Of a stretch of DNA of 64,000 nucleotides, positions 18,039-29,300 are shown one piece after another. Location: NCBI GenBank assembly GCA_945897085.1, contig CAMDEU010000001.1:42313-106312 (forward strand). The letters are read 5' to 3'. The DNA is from Spirosoma fluviale (GTDB lineage Bacteria > Bacteroidota > Bacteroidia > Cytophagales > Cyclobacteriaceae). The first letter of the stretch is position 1, and every line of letters starts with the position of its first letter. The translations under genes were made by a program, and so were the position numbers. The notes beneath the pieces were generated by a model, which was given only the letters and a program-made list of their open reading frames with translations, did not search any database and was not told the origin of the DNA.

Positions 18039-19517
18039 TTATTCTCCAAGCTTAAGGCAATGATCTATGCAGGCGGGCACATCCTGATCGTAGTGACTGA
18101 CATAGATCAGAGTCATCGGCGAATGAAGTAGGATTGTTTGGAGGGTTTCTCGAAAAAGTTGGCGCTGTTGTTCGTCCATCCCCTGAGAGGCCTCATCTAG
18201 GATAAGGAGTTGCGGGTTTTTGATCAAAGCTCGGGCGAGGAGGGCCCAGCGCTGCTCTGCAAGGGTTAATCCGTGAAAATACCGATCGGATAGGTGCTGT
18301 AGCTTAAAGAAATCCATCCAAGCCTTTGCTTGGCTTTCTTCCTGCTGACTTGCCTTTCTATACAATCCCATGGTGTCTGTCAATCCCGAGAGGATGACTT
18401 TCTGTAGGCTCTGGTTTCTTGGAAAGAAGCGTCCTAGCTCGGGAGCTACAAATCCTATGGGCCGCTTGAGGTCCCAAATGCTTTCGCCTGTTCCCCTTTT
18501 TTTACCAAAAAGGGAGAATTTTTGAGAATAGGCTTGTGGGTTTTCTCCGATCAGCAAACTGATAAGCGTCGATTTACCGCTCCCATTTTGTCCAGAAAGC
18601 CTCCATAGCTCCCCGGCTTCCACTTTCCAACTGAAGCTGTCTAGGATTAGCTTATCTCCATAGCGGATGCTGACTTGATCTAGTTCTACTACGCGGCCTT
18701 CTGATCGAGGAATAGCTGGAAGGAGCTGCGGAAGTAGGGATAGGTCCCAGGGTAAGTTAAATTCGGATGCACTGGGGAGGATGAAATCCTTCCGCTCCCA
18801 GGTGCGGAGACTCCCATTTTCTGCTAGTTGAGCCACCTGGGTGATTTGGGAGGGAATCTCGTGGGAGTTGGTCGTGAGCAGGACATGTATGCCTTGGCGG
18901 ATACATTCTTCCAAAAAATCCCCAAAGGCACTTCTACTTTCTTGATCTAGTCCGGTTAGAGGCTGGTCCATTAGGAACATTTTCGGCTGTCTTAATAAGC
19001 CTAAAGCGAGAGATAAGCGTCTCGTTTCCCCATTGGAAAGAGCTAGTACGGAACGCTCAAGTAGCGGTTGTAATCGAAGGAGTTCTGCTACTTTTTTAAT
19101 GGTCCAAGGCCCAGGAATGGAGGGGCTGTTTTTATGGAGGTAGGCGCTTACCGTTAGCGTATCATCTACTGCTTCACTGTTGAAGCGCTGTTGGTAGTAA
19201 AAATTCTGGAGGCCAGCCGTGTTTCGAATTTGATAGTCCTGTGAGATCAGCGCCATCAAGTCACGGAAACTATAGACCTGACCCTCCTTATTTTTTTGTT
19301 GAGTATACGTTGCCGAAAAGGGCCTGTCAACGGTTCCTTTTTGTAGGAGAGTTCTCCCAAGAAGGGTTTCTAAGAATCCTGTCAACGCCCTACCTGAATC
19401 TCCAAATACCGCCCAATGTTCGCCCTGCTTCCAGGTGAAGTGGAGGTCTTCAAAGAGTGTAGCTCCTCGATAATTGACCTGCGCAGCTACGACTTGAAGG
19501 AGAGTTGGGTCGGACAT
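18039..19517 (-). CDS. Tandem-NBD ABC ATPase, ModF-like
   Basis: Two NBDs; second has GQNGSGKSTL and LLILDEAS; C-terminal half strongly ModF-like (LFGKKRGTGESIWDLKRPIGFV). Confidence 0.88.
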   Translation of the reverse strand: MSDPTLLQVVAAQVNYRGATLFEDLHFTWKQGEHWAVFGDSGRALTGFLETLLGRTLLQKGTVDRPFSATYTQQKNKEGQVYSFRDLMALISQDYQIRNTAGLQNFYYQQRFNSEAVDDTLTVSAYLHKNSPSIPGPWTIKKVAELLRLQPLLERSVLALSNGETRRLSLALGLLRQPKMFLMDQPLTGLDQESRSAFGDFLEECIRQGIHVLLTTNSHEIPSQITQVAQLAENGSLRTWERKDFILPSASEFNLPWDLSLLPQLLPAIPRSEGRVVELDQVSIRYGDKLILDSFSWKVEAGELWRLSGQNGSGKSTLISLLIGENPQAYSQKFSLFGKKRGTGESIWDLKRPIGFVAPELGRFFPRNQSLQKVILSGLTDTMGLYRKASQQEESQAKAWMDFFKLQHLSDRYFHGLTLAEQRWALLARALIKNPQLLILDEASQGMDEQQRQLFRETLQTILLHSPMTLIYVSHYDQDVPACIDHCLKLGE

Positions 19518-19662
19518 GTGGTGGAGGAATGCGGAGATTTAAGCAAATAGATTCAATGATTTTGATTCAATTTAATTTTTAAAACCAGTCGAAGTAATTT
19601 TATATTAAAAACGGATTTTTAGTTAATTATTTATTTGTGATTCAAGTGAATTAGAATCTTTT

Positions 19663-20040
19663 TTAATCAATTGGATACGGAATAAAGACAAAGCTGGTAA
19701 AGGCTCCATCCATCACAAATAAGCAACAAAATTCGTCGGGGTCCTTGTAGTTTTTGGTGAAGTCTTCGAGTCCCTCTTCTGCAATCAGGGTACGCTGCAC
19801 AAACTCATCCACGTAGGTGATGAAGTAGTTCCAATCCAAGTCTTTTTCGGCTTTGCCGATAAAGATTTTTCCGATGGGTTGCATGTCTTTGCAAATAGGG
19901 AAAATAGGAAAGTTAGAAAATCCCTTGGACCGTACTTGGTAGGAGGCCTCTTTGAGTATATCACAGACTTTGACAAAGTCGCTGGTGATCGTACCTAGGT
20001 ATTTCCCACTCAGTTCGGGATCATTGAAATCAGAGATCAT
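19663..20040 (-). CDS. Hypothetical protein, 125 aa
   Basis: Clean ORF overlapping the rlmD stop by ATGA; protein-like composition. Confidence 0.75.
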   Translation of the reverse strand: MISDFNDPELSGKYLGTITSDFVKVCDILKEASYQVRSKGFSNFPIFPICKDMQPIGKIFIGKAEKDLDWNYFITYVDEFVQRTLIAEEGLEDFTKNYKDPDEFCCLFVMDGAFTSFVFIPYPID

Positions 20041-21443
20041 GGCTTTAGGGTTAGTCGTACCACATTTTCTACATGGTAGGTTTGAGGAAACATGTCTACA
20101 GGCTGCACCTTTTCTACCTGATAGCGCTCACCCAATAAGGCTAGATCTCGAGCCTGGGTGGCAGGATTGCAGGAAACGTATACAATTACTGGGGCAGCGA
20201 TTTGAAGAAGCATTTCAATGACTTTTTCGTCCATTCCTGCCCGAGGAGGGTCGGTGATGATCAAATCTGGTTTGGCATGGTTTGCTATAAATTCATCGTT
20301 CAGGATATCCTTCATGTCACCCGCATAGAAGAGGGTGTTTTCAATCCCATTCAGCTGAGAGTTGAGCCGGGCATCTTCAATGGCTGCAGCTACATATTCC
20401 ACCCCTATAACTTGTTTTGCCTGCTTGGCCACAAAGTTGGCAATGGTACCCGTGCCGGTGTAGAGATCGTATACCACCTCATCTCCTTGGAGCTGCGCAA
20501 ATTCGCGTACGACCTTGTAGAGTTCGTAGGCTTGGTCAGAATTGGTTTGGTAGAAGGATTTGGGTCCGATCCGAAACCGTAATCCTTCCATTTGCTCCTC
20601 GATGTAGGGGAGGCCTGAAAAAGTTACTAGGTCTAAATCATTGAAAGTTTCGTTGCCTTTGGTATTGATCACATAGAGTAGGCAAGTTATTTCGGGGAAA
20701 GTCTCCTTCAAAAAGGTCATTACCTTAGAAATTGACTCTGGGTCATTTTCTCCAAATTGAACAATGACCATCGTTTCTCCCGTACTGGTGGTACGAATAA
20801 TCAGGTTACGAAGTACTCCTTCCTGATTGCGGATTGCGTAGAAGGAAATTCCATTTGCTCGGGCAAAAGTTCGAAGGCCATTTCGTACTGCATTGGAAAT
20901 ACCACCCTGCAAGTAGCAGTGCTCGATATCGATGATTTTATCAAACATCTTTGGGATGTGAAAGCCCAAAGCGTTGCGTTCAAATTCTTGGTCTGAGTCG
21001 ATTTCCTCGCGAGTGAGCCAGCGGGAGTTTGAAAAAGTAAAATCTAGTTTGTTGCGGTAGTACTGGGTATTCGCAGAGGCTAGGAGCGGAGCAACTTCCG
21101 GAATAGGTACTTTGGCGATCCGTTCAAACTGATCCACCACCTGTTGCCGCTTGTATTGCTGTTGAAGTTCGTAAGTGATGTGCTGCCATTTGCAGCCACC
21201 ACAGGTTCCAAAATGAGCACAAAAAGGTTCGATTCGGTCTTTGGAGTAGGAGTGGAACTTCACCACTTCCCCTTCCATAAATGAGCTTTTGCCTTTGGTA
21301 ATCCGCACATCCACCACATCTCCAGGGGCGACTTGATTCACAAACACCACCTTTCCCTCGTGGTAACCTAGGCACTTGCCTTCTGTAGCAATCCGTTCGA
21401 TGGTCAGGTCGGTGATGACCTTATGTTTCATTTTTCTTGACAT
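20037..21443 (-). CDS. rlmD: 23S rRNA (uracil-C5)-methyltransferase
   Basis: TRAM-like N-terminus, CAHFGTCGGCKWQH cluster, VYDLYTGTGTIANF, VYVSCNPATQARDL. Confidence 0.93.
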   Translation of the reverse strand: MSRKMKHKVITDLTIERIATEGKCLGYHEGKVVFVNQVAPGDVVDVRITKGKSSFMEGEVVKFHSYSKDRIEPFCAHFGTCGGCKWQHITYELQQQYKRQQVVDQFERIAKVPIPEVAPLLASANTQYYRNKLDFTFSNSRWLTREEIDSDQEFERNALGFHIPKMFDKIIDIEHCYLQGGISNAVRNGLRTFARANGISFYAIRNQEGVLRNLIIRTTSTGETMVIVQFGENDPESISKVMTFLKETFPEITCLLYVINTKGNETFNDLDLVTFSGLPYIEEQMEGLRFRIGPKSFYQTNSDQAYELYKVVREFAQLQGDEVVYDLYTGTGTIANFVAKQAKQVIGVEYVAAAIEDARLNSQLNGIENTLFYAGDMKDILNDEFIANHAKPDLIITDPPRAGMDEKVIEMLLQIAAPVIVYVSCNPATQARDLALLGERYQVEKVQPVDMFPQTYHVENVVRLTLKP

Positions 21444-21573
21444 TGCCGTAAAATTAGGAAAAAAGGGACAGGTTTAGACCAAATTCTCCAAGCGAGGTAC
21501 GCTTTGATCCCACAATTTGCCTGCTTAGGCCTTTGTTTCTAGCATTTTTCTATCTTTAGGACTAAATAAGGGT

Positions 21574-22386
21574 ATGAACTATACGAATAAAGTGGTACTT
21601 ATCACAGGAGCCACCTCAGGAATAGGAGAGGCCTGTGCAGCTGCATTTGGTGCAGCAGGCGCCAAGCTAGTCATCACAGGAAGGAATCCACAAAAGCTCG
21701 AGCATTGTGCGGCACAGTTGCGCTCCAAAAACTATCCCGTACTTCCTATCCTAGCTGATGCAGGTTCAGAAGCCGACAACTGCCGCATGGCTGAGGAAAC
21801 GCTCGCGCACTATGGTCAGCTTGATATATTGGTCAACAACGCAGGAATCTCCATGCGAGCCTTGTTTCTGGATCTGGATTTGGAAGTGTTTCGAAAAGTA
21901 ATGGACACCAATTTTTGGGGAACTGTCTATGCGACCAAGTACTGCTTACCCGCCATTTTGGCATCCAAAGGCTCTATCATTGGGATTTCCTCCATCAACG
22001 GGTACCGGGGCACACCCGCTCGCACTGCCTACACGGCCAGTAAGTATGCGATGAATGGATTTTTTGAATCCTTACGTACCGAGGTGATGAAAAAGGGAGT
22101 TCATGTGCTGGTGGTAGCACCGGGATTTACCAGTTCCAATATTCGAAATACGGCTTTAACTGCCTCAGGAGCTTCCCAAGGAGAATCCCCACGCGATGAA
22201 TCCAAGATGATGTCTTCCGAAGAAGTAGCAGCCCACATCCTCCGGGCTACTTGGAAAAGAAAACGTGACCTGGTACTTACCTCGCAAGGAAAGCTGGCAG
22301 TGTTTTTAAATAAATGGATTCCAGGAATCTTAGATGGGATTGTTTACAATCAGATGGCTAAGGAGAAAGACTCCCCTTTCAACTAA
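21574..22386 (+). CDS. SDR family oxidoreductase
   Basis: VVLITGATSGIGEACAAAFG, NNAGIS, YTASKYAMNGF. Confidence 0.95.
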   Translation: MNYTNKVVLITGATSGIGEACAAAFGAAGAKLVITGRNPQKLEHCAAQLRSKNYPVLPILADAGSEADNCRMAEETLAHYGQLDILVNNAGISMRALFLDLDLEVFRKVMDTNFWGTVYATKYCLPAILASKGSIIGISSINGYRGTPARTAYTASKYAMNGFFESLRTEVMKKGVHVLVVAPGFTSSNIRNTALTASGASQGESPRDESKMMSSEEVAAHILRATWKRKRDLVLTSQGKLAVFLNKWIPGILDGIVYNQMAKEKDSPFN

Positions 22387-22402
22387 TTCCAGATAGCAGC
22401 CA

Positions 22403-23173
22403 TCAATTGTAGCCTACTAGTCGGTATACAACCAGACCAATCCATTCCTTCACCAACAGTTGCCAACTGGCTATCGAGCCCGGACCTGGATAAAGTAGCT
22501 CAGGGAGATCATATTTAACATCATGGCTGTAATAATCTACTGGAAAGGGGATGGTTTTGAGCCCTACTTTGTCAAAGCATTTTTTCGATCGAGGCATGTG
22601 AAATGCTGAAGTAATCAACACAAACTCTTGCTCGATATCAATCCCCTGTTTTTCCAAAAATTCTTTCGTAAAAAGTGCATTTTCTCTTGTATTCACACTT
22701 TTTTCTTCAATTAGGATGTCGGTTTCAGGCATACCCGTCATGATCAAAAAGCGCTTGAGCAATTCTGCCTCGCTGCTGGTATTTGTGGGATTCAAGCCTT
22801 GGCCTCCAGTAATGAGGATTTTCTTGATCTTGCCCAAGCGGTAGAGCTGTAAGGCCTGCGTGATGCGATCGGCACCCCTGCCAAAGAAGGTCCTATCCGT
22901 TGCTGTTTTGTTAAGATTAGTTACCCCGGTGAGGACAATGCCGATTTCAGTGGGCGGAATTTCTTCAAAGGATTTGTAAGGCGGTTCCCAAGCGAGTAGG
23001 GCTAGGTTGGAAAGAAAAGGATTGGAGAAAAATACCAACAGCAGGATCCCTATCCACAAAATTTTCTTACCCCTTGATTTGGGAGTGAAAATGGCGGCAA
23101 TCAAAAGCAGCAGCAACACCAAGGTGAGGGGCATGGCCAAAAAACTGAGGAATTGAGAGAAGTAGAAAAACAT
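22403..23173 (-). CDS. YdcF/ElyC/SanA family membrane protein
   Basis: N-terminal TMs; GIVLTGV, ILITGGQG, FVLITSAFHMPRS. Confidence 0.88.
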   Translation of the reverse strand: MFFYFSQFLSFLAMPLTLVLLLLLIAAIFTPKSRGKKILWIGILLLVFFSNPFLSNLALLAWEPPYKSFEEIPPTEIGIVLTGVTNLNKTATDRTFFGRGADRITQALQLYRLGKIKKILITGGQGLNPTNTSSEAELLKRFLIMTGMPETDILIEEKSVNTRENALFTKEFLEKQGIDIEQEFVLITSAFHMPRSKKCFDKVGLKTIPFPVDYYSHDVKYDLPELLYPGPGSIASWQLLVKEWIGLVVYRLVGYN

Positions 23174-23330
23174 GGTAGCTGGGGTTGAATGCTAAAAACT
23201 GAAATCCATTGGCGAGCAGTTCTTTCTGACTATTTCCGTTTTAATACCTGCCGCAAGATTTTTACGCTTCAAAAGTGCATATTTTTATGTTTTGTTCGTA
23301 AAAATTTGCTGTAGAAAGCTAATTTTGAAT

Positions 23331-26276
23331 ATGCCTTCAGACCAGTCCAACCTTATTCCATTTTTAGAAAATTTAGCCACTCAGTTGGAGGGTACACTCC
23401 ACTGGGATTTACTCACTCAAACCTTGTATGCAACCGATGCATCTGTGTATCGGGAAGTACCCTTGGCAGTAGCATTTCCTAAAACAGAAAAAGATATTCA
23501 GCAGTTGATTCAATTTGCCACGGATAATGGGACCTCCTTGATCCCACGAACGGCAGGAACTTCACTAGCAGGTCAGTGTGTAGGCAATGGAATCGTGGTG
23601 GATGTGTCTACTCATTTCAACCAAATCCTTGAGTTGAATACCGAAGAGCGTTGGGTTCGGGTACAGCCAGGGGTGGTTCGTGATGAGCTCAACAGGTATT
23701 TAAAGCCTTACGGCTTATTTTTCTCGCCCATTACTTCTACTGCCAATCGAGCGATGATTGGAGGGATGGTGGGAAACAACTCCTCAGGAACTACTTCTAT
23801 TGTATATGGCGTCACCCGTGACAAGGTGATTTCCTTAAATACCATCCTCAGCGATGCAAAAAAGGTGGTTTTTCGAGCCCTCTCTCCAGAAGATTTTAAG
23901 CATAAGTGTGGACAAAAAGATTTGGAGGGGAATCTCTACCGGCAGGCGCTTGAGGAGCTAAGCCTTCCAGAAGCTAGAGCAGAAATCGATGCCCAGTTTC
24001 CAAAAAAATCAATCCACCGTCGCAATACGGGCTATGCAGTGGACGAGCTTTTGAAAGCCTCTCAATTTGAGGGAACCGATAATTTTAATTTTTGTAAGCT
24101 TTTGGCCGGTTCGGAGGGAACTTTAGCGTTTACTACCGAGATTAAAATCAGCCTTGATTCGCTACCAGATCCCATAGAAATCGTGGTTGCTGCACATTTT
24201 GAAAGCATTCACGAGAGCATGAAATCTGCTCAGGTGGCCATGAAGTATCCCGTGACGGCAGTGGAGTTGATGGACAAAATCATATTGGACTGCACCAAGG
24301 AAAGCATCGAGTATTCCAAAAACCGCTACTTCGTGGAGGGTGATCCCAAAGCGCTACTCATGATTGAGTTTAGAGGAAAGACCTTGGAGGAAGCAATGGC
24401 AAAAGGAGAGGCCTTGATAGCTGACTTAAAATCATCAGGCTATGGCTATGCCTATCCCATCATTGAACCCGAAAAAGTAGCATCAGCCTGGGCGCTACGA
24501 GCAGCGGGGCTAGGCTTGCTTGGGAATATTCCTGGCGACCCCAAAGCAGTAGCTTGTATTGAAGATACGGCAGTAGACATTGAGGACTTGGCCAACTACA
24601 TCGATGAGTTGGATGGAGTGTTGGAAGGCTTCAACCAAAGTCCTGTCCATTATGCCCATGCTGGGGCGGGTGAGATCCACATGCGTCCCATCTTGAATTT
24701 GAAAAAAGCTGCCGATGTAGAAGAATTTTACCAGATTTCACTTGCTTCAGCCAAGCTGGTCAAGAAATACCAAGGTTCTCTTTCCGGAGAGCATGGCGAT
24801 GGGAGGGTACGAGCTGCCTTTATTCCGATGATGGTGGGAGAAAAAAATTACCAGCTCTTCCGGCGTATTAAGTATAACTGGGATCCAAAAAACATCTTCA
24901 ATCCAGGTAAAATTGTGGATGCCGCTCCGATGAACCAGTTTCTACGCTACGAGGTAGGGATGCATACGCCGGATCCAGAAACGGTTTTTGATTTCTCAGC
25001 TGCTGGAGGAATCTTGAGATTGGCAGAGAAATGCAACGGTTCGGGCGATTGCCGCAAGCTGCCTGGTTCAGGAGGAACCATGTGCCCTTCCTTTATGGCT
25101 ACTCGGAATGAGCGGGATTCTGTCCGTGGCAGAGCGAATACGCTACGGGAGTTTTTGACGCTAGACAAAAAGGAAAATGCCTTTGATCATCCCGAAATCA
25201 AGGAGGCTCTTGACTTGTGCTTGAGTTGCAAGGGATGTACGGCAGAGTGTCCATCCAATGTGGACATGTCCAGTATGAAGGCGGAATTCCTGTATCAATA
25301 CCAAAAGACGCATGGGATACCGCTTCGGTCCAGGGCTTTTGCGTACATCAATGAACTGAATCAGGTTGGATCTTTGCTTCCTATCGTAACTAATTTTCTA
25401 TTGACGAATTTCCTTACCGGTGGGATATTGAAGGCGATTCTTGGCGTGGCTCCCACCCGAAATTTGCCTGAGATTAGTTCGGTCAGCTTGCGAGCTTGGT
25501 ATAAAAGCAACTATCCCATACTTCCTGCTCCAGCCAAGATGATCAAGACGGTTTATTTTTTTGTAGATGAGTTTACGAATTACAACGATACCCAAATCGG
25601 GATCAAGGCCATCTCCTTGCTTAAAAAATTAGGCTATGGGGTCAAGGTAGTGGACCATGAAGAAAGTGGACGCTCTGCACTCTCTAAAGGATTACTTCTC
25701 AAGGCAAAAAAACATGCGGAAGCAAATGTGCGCATTTTTGAAAACTTAATTGACGGCAACACCCCATTGATAGGCTTGGAGCCTTCAGCAATTTTAGGTT
25801 TCCGTGACGAATACCCACGTATTGTGGGTCCAGAATGGGTGGAAGGAGCCAAAAAGCTCAAGTTTCATGCGCAGCTGATTGATGAATTTTTGGGCAAGGA
25901 AGTTGCCGCGGGCAATATTAAGTCTGAAGAATTCACCACGCGAGCACAAAAAATCAAGTTACATGGACATTGCCACCAAAAGGCGCTCTCCTCATTGAGT
26001 TGGACACAAAAAATTCTTCAAATCCCGGTTAATTATGTGGTAGAAACCATCCCTAGTGGTTGCTGTGGGATGGCTGGCTCCTTTGGTTATGAGGCGGAGC
26101 ATTTTGCCGTATCTCAACAAATTGGTGAGTTGGTCTTGTTTCCGGCAATTCGTAAAGCTGAGGTAGACACCTTGATTGCCGCACCGGGTACCTCTTGCCG
26201 TCATCAGATTAGCGATGGTACAGGAAGGAAGGCCTTGCATCCGATTGAGATCTTGTGGAACGCCTTAAAGCGCTAA
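23331..26276 (+). CDS. FAD-linked oxidase fused to (Fe-S)-binding/CCG domain protein (glycolate/D-lactate oxidase type)
   Basis: PRTAGTSLAGQCVGNGIVVD, GSEGTLAFTTEI, CNGSGDCRK..CP, CLSCKGCTAECPSNVDM, IPSGCCGMAGSFGYE. Confidence 0.93.
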   Translation: MPSDQSNLIPFLENLATQLEGTLHWDLLTQTLYATDASVYREVPLAVAFPKTEKDIQQLIQFATDNGTSLIPRTAGTSLAGQCVGNGIVVDVSTHFNQILELNTEERWVRVQPGVVRDELNRYLKPYGLFFSPITSTANRAMIGGMVGNNSSGTTSIVYGVTRDKVISLNTILSDAKKVVFRALSPEDFKHKCGQKDLEGNLYRQALEELSLPEARAEIDAQFPKKSIHRRNTGYAVDELLKASQFEGTDNFNFCKLLAGSEGTLAFTTEIKISLDSLPDPIEIVVAAHFESIHESMKSAQVAMKYPVTAVELMDKIILDCTKESIEYSKNRYFVEGDPKALLMIEFRGKTLEEAMAKGEALIADLKSSGYGYAYPIIEPEKVASAWALRAAGLGLLGNIPGDPKAVACIEDTAVDIEDLANYIDELDGVLEGFNQSPVHYAHAGAGEIHMRPILNLKKAADVEEFYQISLASAKLVKKYQGSLSGEHGDGRVRAAFIPMMVGEKNYQLFRRIKYNWDPKNIFNPGKIVDAAPMNQFLRYEVGMHTPDPETVFDFSAAGGILRLAEKCNGSGDCRKLPGSGGTMCPSFMATRNERDSVRGRANTLREFLTLDKKENAFDHPEIKEALDLCLSCKGCTAECPSNVDMSSMKAEFLYQYQKTHGIPLRSRAFAYINELNQVGSLLPIVTNFLLTNFLTGGILKAILGVAPTRNLPEISSVSLRAWYKSNYPILPAPAKMIKTVYFFVDEFTNYNDTQIGIKAISLLKKLGYGVKVVDHEESGRSALSKGLLLKAKKHAEANVRIFENLIDGNTPLIGLEPSAILGFRDEYPRIVGPEWVEGAKKLKFHAQLIDEFLGKEVAAGNIKSEEFTTRAQKIKLHGHCHQKALSSLSWTQKILQIPVNYVVETIPSGCCGMAGSFGYEAEHFAVSQQIGELVLFPAIRKAEVDTLIAAPGTSCRHQISDGTGRKALHPIEILWNALKR

Positions 26277-26396
26277 CAGACGGACAACACAATCGAAGTT
26301 TCTCCTCTTTCTGAAGGCTGACAATTCTTGTCAAATTACAATTTCCCAAAACGGATTGCGTTTGGAGTTGGCTATATTCGAGTTGAATTTTTTTCT

Positions 26397-29300
26397 ATGA
26401 CCAAACCTTTTCTACTCTACAGGTCCTCGGCAGGTTCGGGTAAGACCTATACGCTCACCTTGGAATACCTGAAATTGGCATTGAAAAACCCCAAGTCAGG
26501 GTACCGGCAAATTTTGGCAGTAACCTTCACCAATAAGGCTACTCAAGAGATGAAGGAGCGAATTGTGAAGGTTTTGGAGCGCTTGAGCAGGGTGGTGAAG
26601 CCGGGTGAATCCTTGGATGAGGAGCTGATGGATCACCTAGGCTTGGACGCAGCGCAGTTGATGCTTCGGGCGCGTATGACACTGCTCCATATTCTACATG
26701 GTTATGGACATTTTGCGGTAAGCACCATCGATTCTTTCTTTCAAAAGGTCATCCGCTCCTTTGCTAGAGAGATGGACTTACAGGCCAAGTTTGATGTGGA
26801 GATGGACACTGATGCGGTACTGGAAAAACTGGTAGATCGGATCGTAGAAAAGGTGGCGGATGATCCTGCTTTAAAAAATTGGTTGATTGCTTACGCGGAG
26901 GAACTGCTATTGGATGGAAAGTCTTGGGATATTCGAGTTGGGATTAAAGGCCTAGGTAAGGAGATTTTTCAGGAGCGTTTTAAGGCCTTTCGTTCCATTT
27001 TCCAAGAGTCTGTTGGCCAAGCCGGTTTTTTGCCCGCGCTCAAGGCACAAATTTCGGAGGTGCGGAAGTCTCTGGTTGTGGAAGGCAAAGGGCAGTGGAA
27101 TCAGGCAGAGGATATTCGGGTTCGATTTGGGTTGGAATGGACCGATTTCAAAGGGGGCAGCAATAGCTTTGCTAAAAAATTTGCAGCGCTAGGCAATGCT
27201 AAATTCCCTTTTCCTGAGCATACGGTAACTATGCATCGGGATTTGCCAGATGCTGCCAATTGGTTTACCAAAAAATCCCCTAAAGAGGCAGCCATCTGTA
27301 GCGCCTATGAGGCCGGTTTGCGGGATTTGCTGCAATCATGGCCGGAAAAGGTTAAAGTTTGGAATACGTACACCTCTCTCCAGAAGAATCTGAATGCTTT
27401 CGGGGTATTTCGCAATTTGATTGTAGAGTTGCGAGATCTTAAGGATGAGGAAGGAATCCTTTTGATCTCAGACGTGAATGATTTTCTAGCTGAGATCACT
27501 CGAGAAAATGAAGCACCTTTCTTGTATGAAAAAATCGGCAACCAGTACCAACACTTTTTGATCGATGAGTTTCAGGATACTTCTGAATTCCAATGGTCGA
27601 GTTTCAAGCCTTTGCTGGAAAATTCCCTAGCCTCTGGGTATACCAACCTTCTGGTTGGCGATGTAAAGCAGTCTATATATCGCTGGCGTGGAGGCAAGTT
27701 GGAATTGCTACTTTCGGAAGTTCAAAACCAGATACATCCAGATTTTGTAGAAGTTAAAAACCTGACGGTCAATTACCGCAGTTTACCGGGTATCATCACC
27801 TTTAATAATTCAGTTTTCCAGCAATTGCCTGGATTGATGGAATTAGGAATGGAGCACCACTATAACTTGGATCCTCAGAAAAAGCTTTCTGAAGCCTTTG
27901 AGGGGGTAGCACAGCAAGTGCCTGATTTTAAAAAAGACTCCCAGTTTAAAGGCAAAATTCATCTAGAATTTACGGAGAAGACTAGTTCGGAAAAACCTGT
28001 TGAGGAGGATAATGAAGACGAGGAGGGGGTAGAATTGGGAGAATTGGAAAGGCTGCCTGCCCTAGTGATGCAGCTGCAGGATCAAGGATATGCCTTGCGG
28101 GATATTGCATTTTTGGTACGAACCAACGGGCAGGGTGCTATTTTAGCAGATGCTTTTATGGAGGTGCAGCGTACACAAACGGGTACAGATTACCGTTTTG
28201 ATGTGCTTTCGGAGGAATCCTTGTTTATCGATAAATCCATAGCAGTCAAGTGTGTGCTCGGATTTTTAACCTATTTGAGTGCGCCTTCTGACCGCGTTGC
28301 ATTAAAAACTCTTTGGCAATACTATGCCTTGGTACACGACATCCCGCTGAGTCATGAACTATTTTTTGTGAGAGGCCTTCCGGCAGAGCTGCAAGAAAAA
28401 GAAAGTGAATTGTTGCGGATGCAAGCAAGCTTCCAACAAATGCCATTAATTGAATTGGTGGAGCAGGGACTTACTTTTCTAGGTCTCACTCAAAAGCAAC
28501 AAGACTTGAGCTATGTGTCTGGATTCAAGGAGGCGGTCTTTGATTTTGTAAAAAAGAATCGTGCAGATCTTCTTGGCTTTTTGGATTGGTGGGAGTTGAA
28601 CAAAAAGAAGCGGACTGTAAAAATTCCAGAGGATCACGATGCAATGCGTATTTTAACCATCCACAAAGCTAAAGGACTTCAATTTAAGGTTGTTGTGATG
28701 CCCTTTATGGATTGGGGGGTTGTATCTTCTGGTCTTCAAGCTACGGTCTTATGGGCTCCATTTGAAACGGAAAACGGGTTGCAAACCGTGGTCCCATTGA
28801 CGCACCAAAGCCTTTTGAAAAACAGCCATTTTGCTGGAGCATACGATGAGGAGGTTCGATTGTCCTATTTGGACTCACTCAATATGCTTTATGTAGCATT
28901 TACGAGAGCTAAAGAGGCTTTTTTCGGCTTTAGTACCTATTCAATTTCTAAAACTAAAAAAGAAGCTTCGCCTACACAAACAGGAAATCTGTTGTACAGC
29001 CTTTTTTCCGGAGGATTTAAGTTTGGGGAGGAGGAGGGCTCTTCATGGAATTCCGACACCATGACTTTTGATTGGGGGCAATGGCCCATAGCGGTCAAAA
29101 GAGAGGACGAAGTAATCAGGCAAGTTCCAGCACTACGCTGGGATTGCATGGATTGGAAGTCTAAACTGCATACCAAGACCTATCCTTGGGATTTTTCTTC
29201 GGAAGGGATTCGTGCGCGTGAGCAGCGAGACTTTGGAGTAATTATTCATGATATTTTGGCAGCATCGCAGGGCTTGGAGGATGCACTTCGGCTATTGAAG

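Noticed and set aside
18039-19517. Tandem ABC ATPase considered as an ABC-F ribosome protection factor
   Set aside because: Lacks an ABC-F-type linker and its C-terminal half resembles ModF instead.
19540-19660. AT-rich spacer sharing TTTTGATTCAATT with the 32.7 kb gap
   Set aside because: A 13-bp match in AT-rich DNA is expected by chance; no extended similarity seen.
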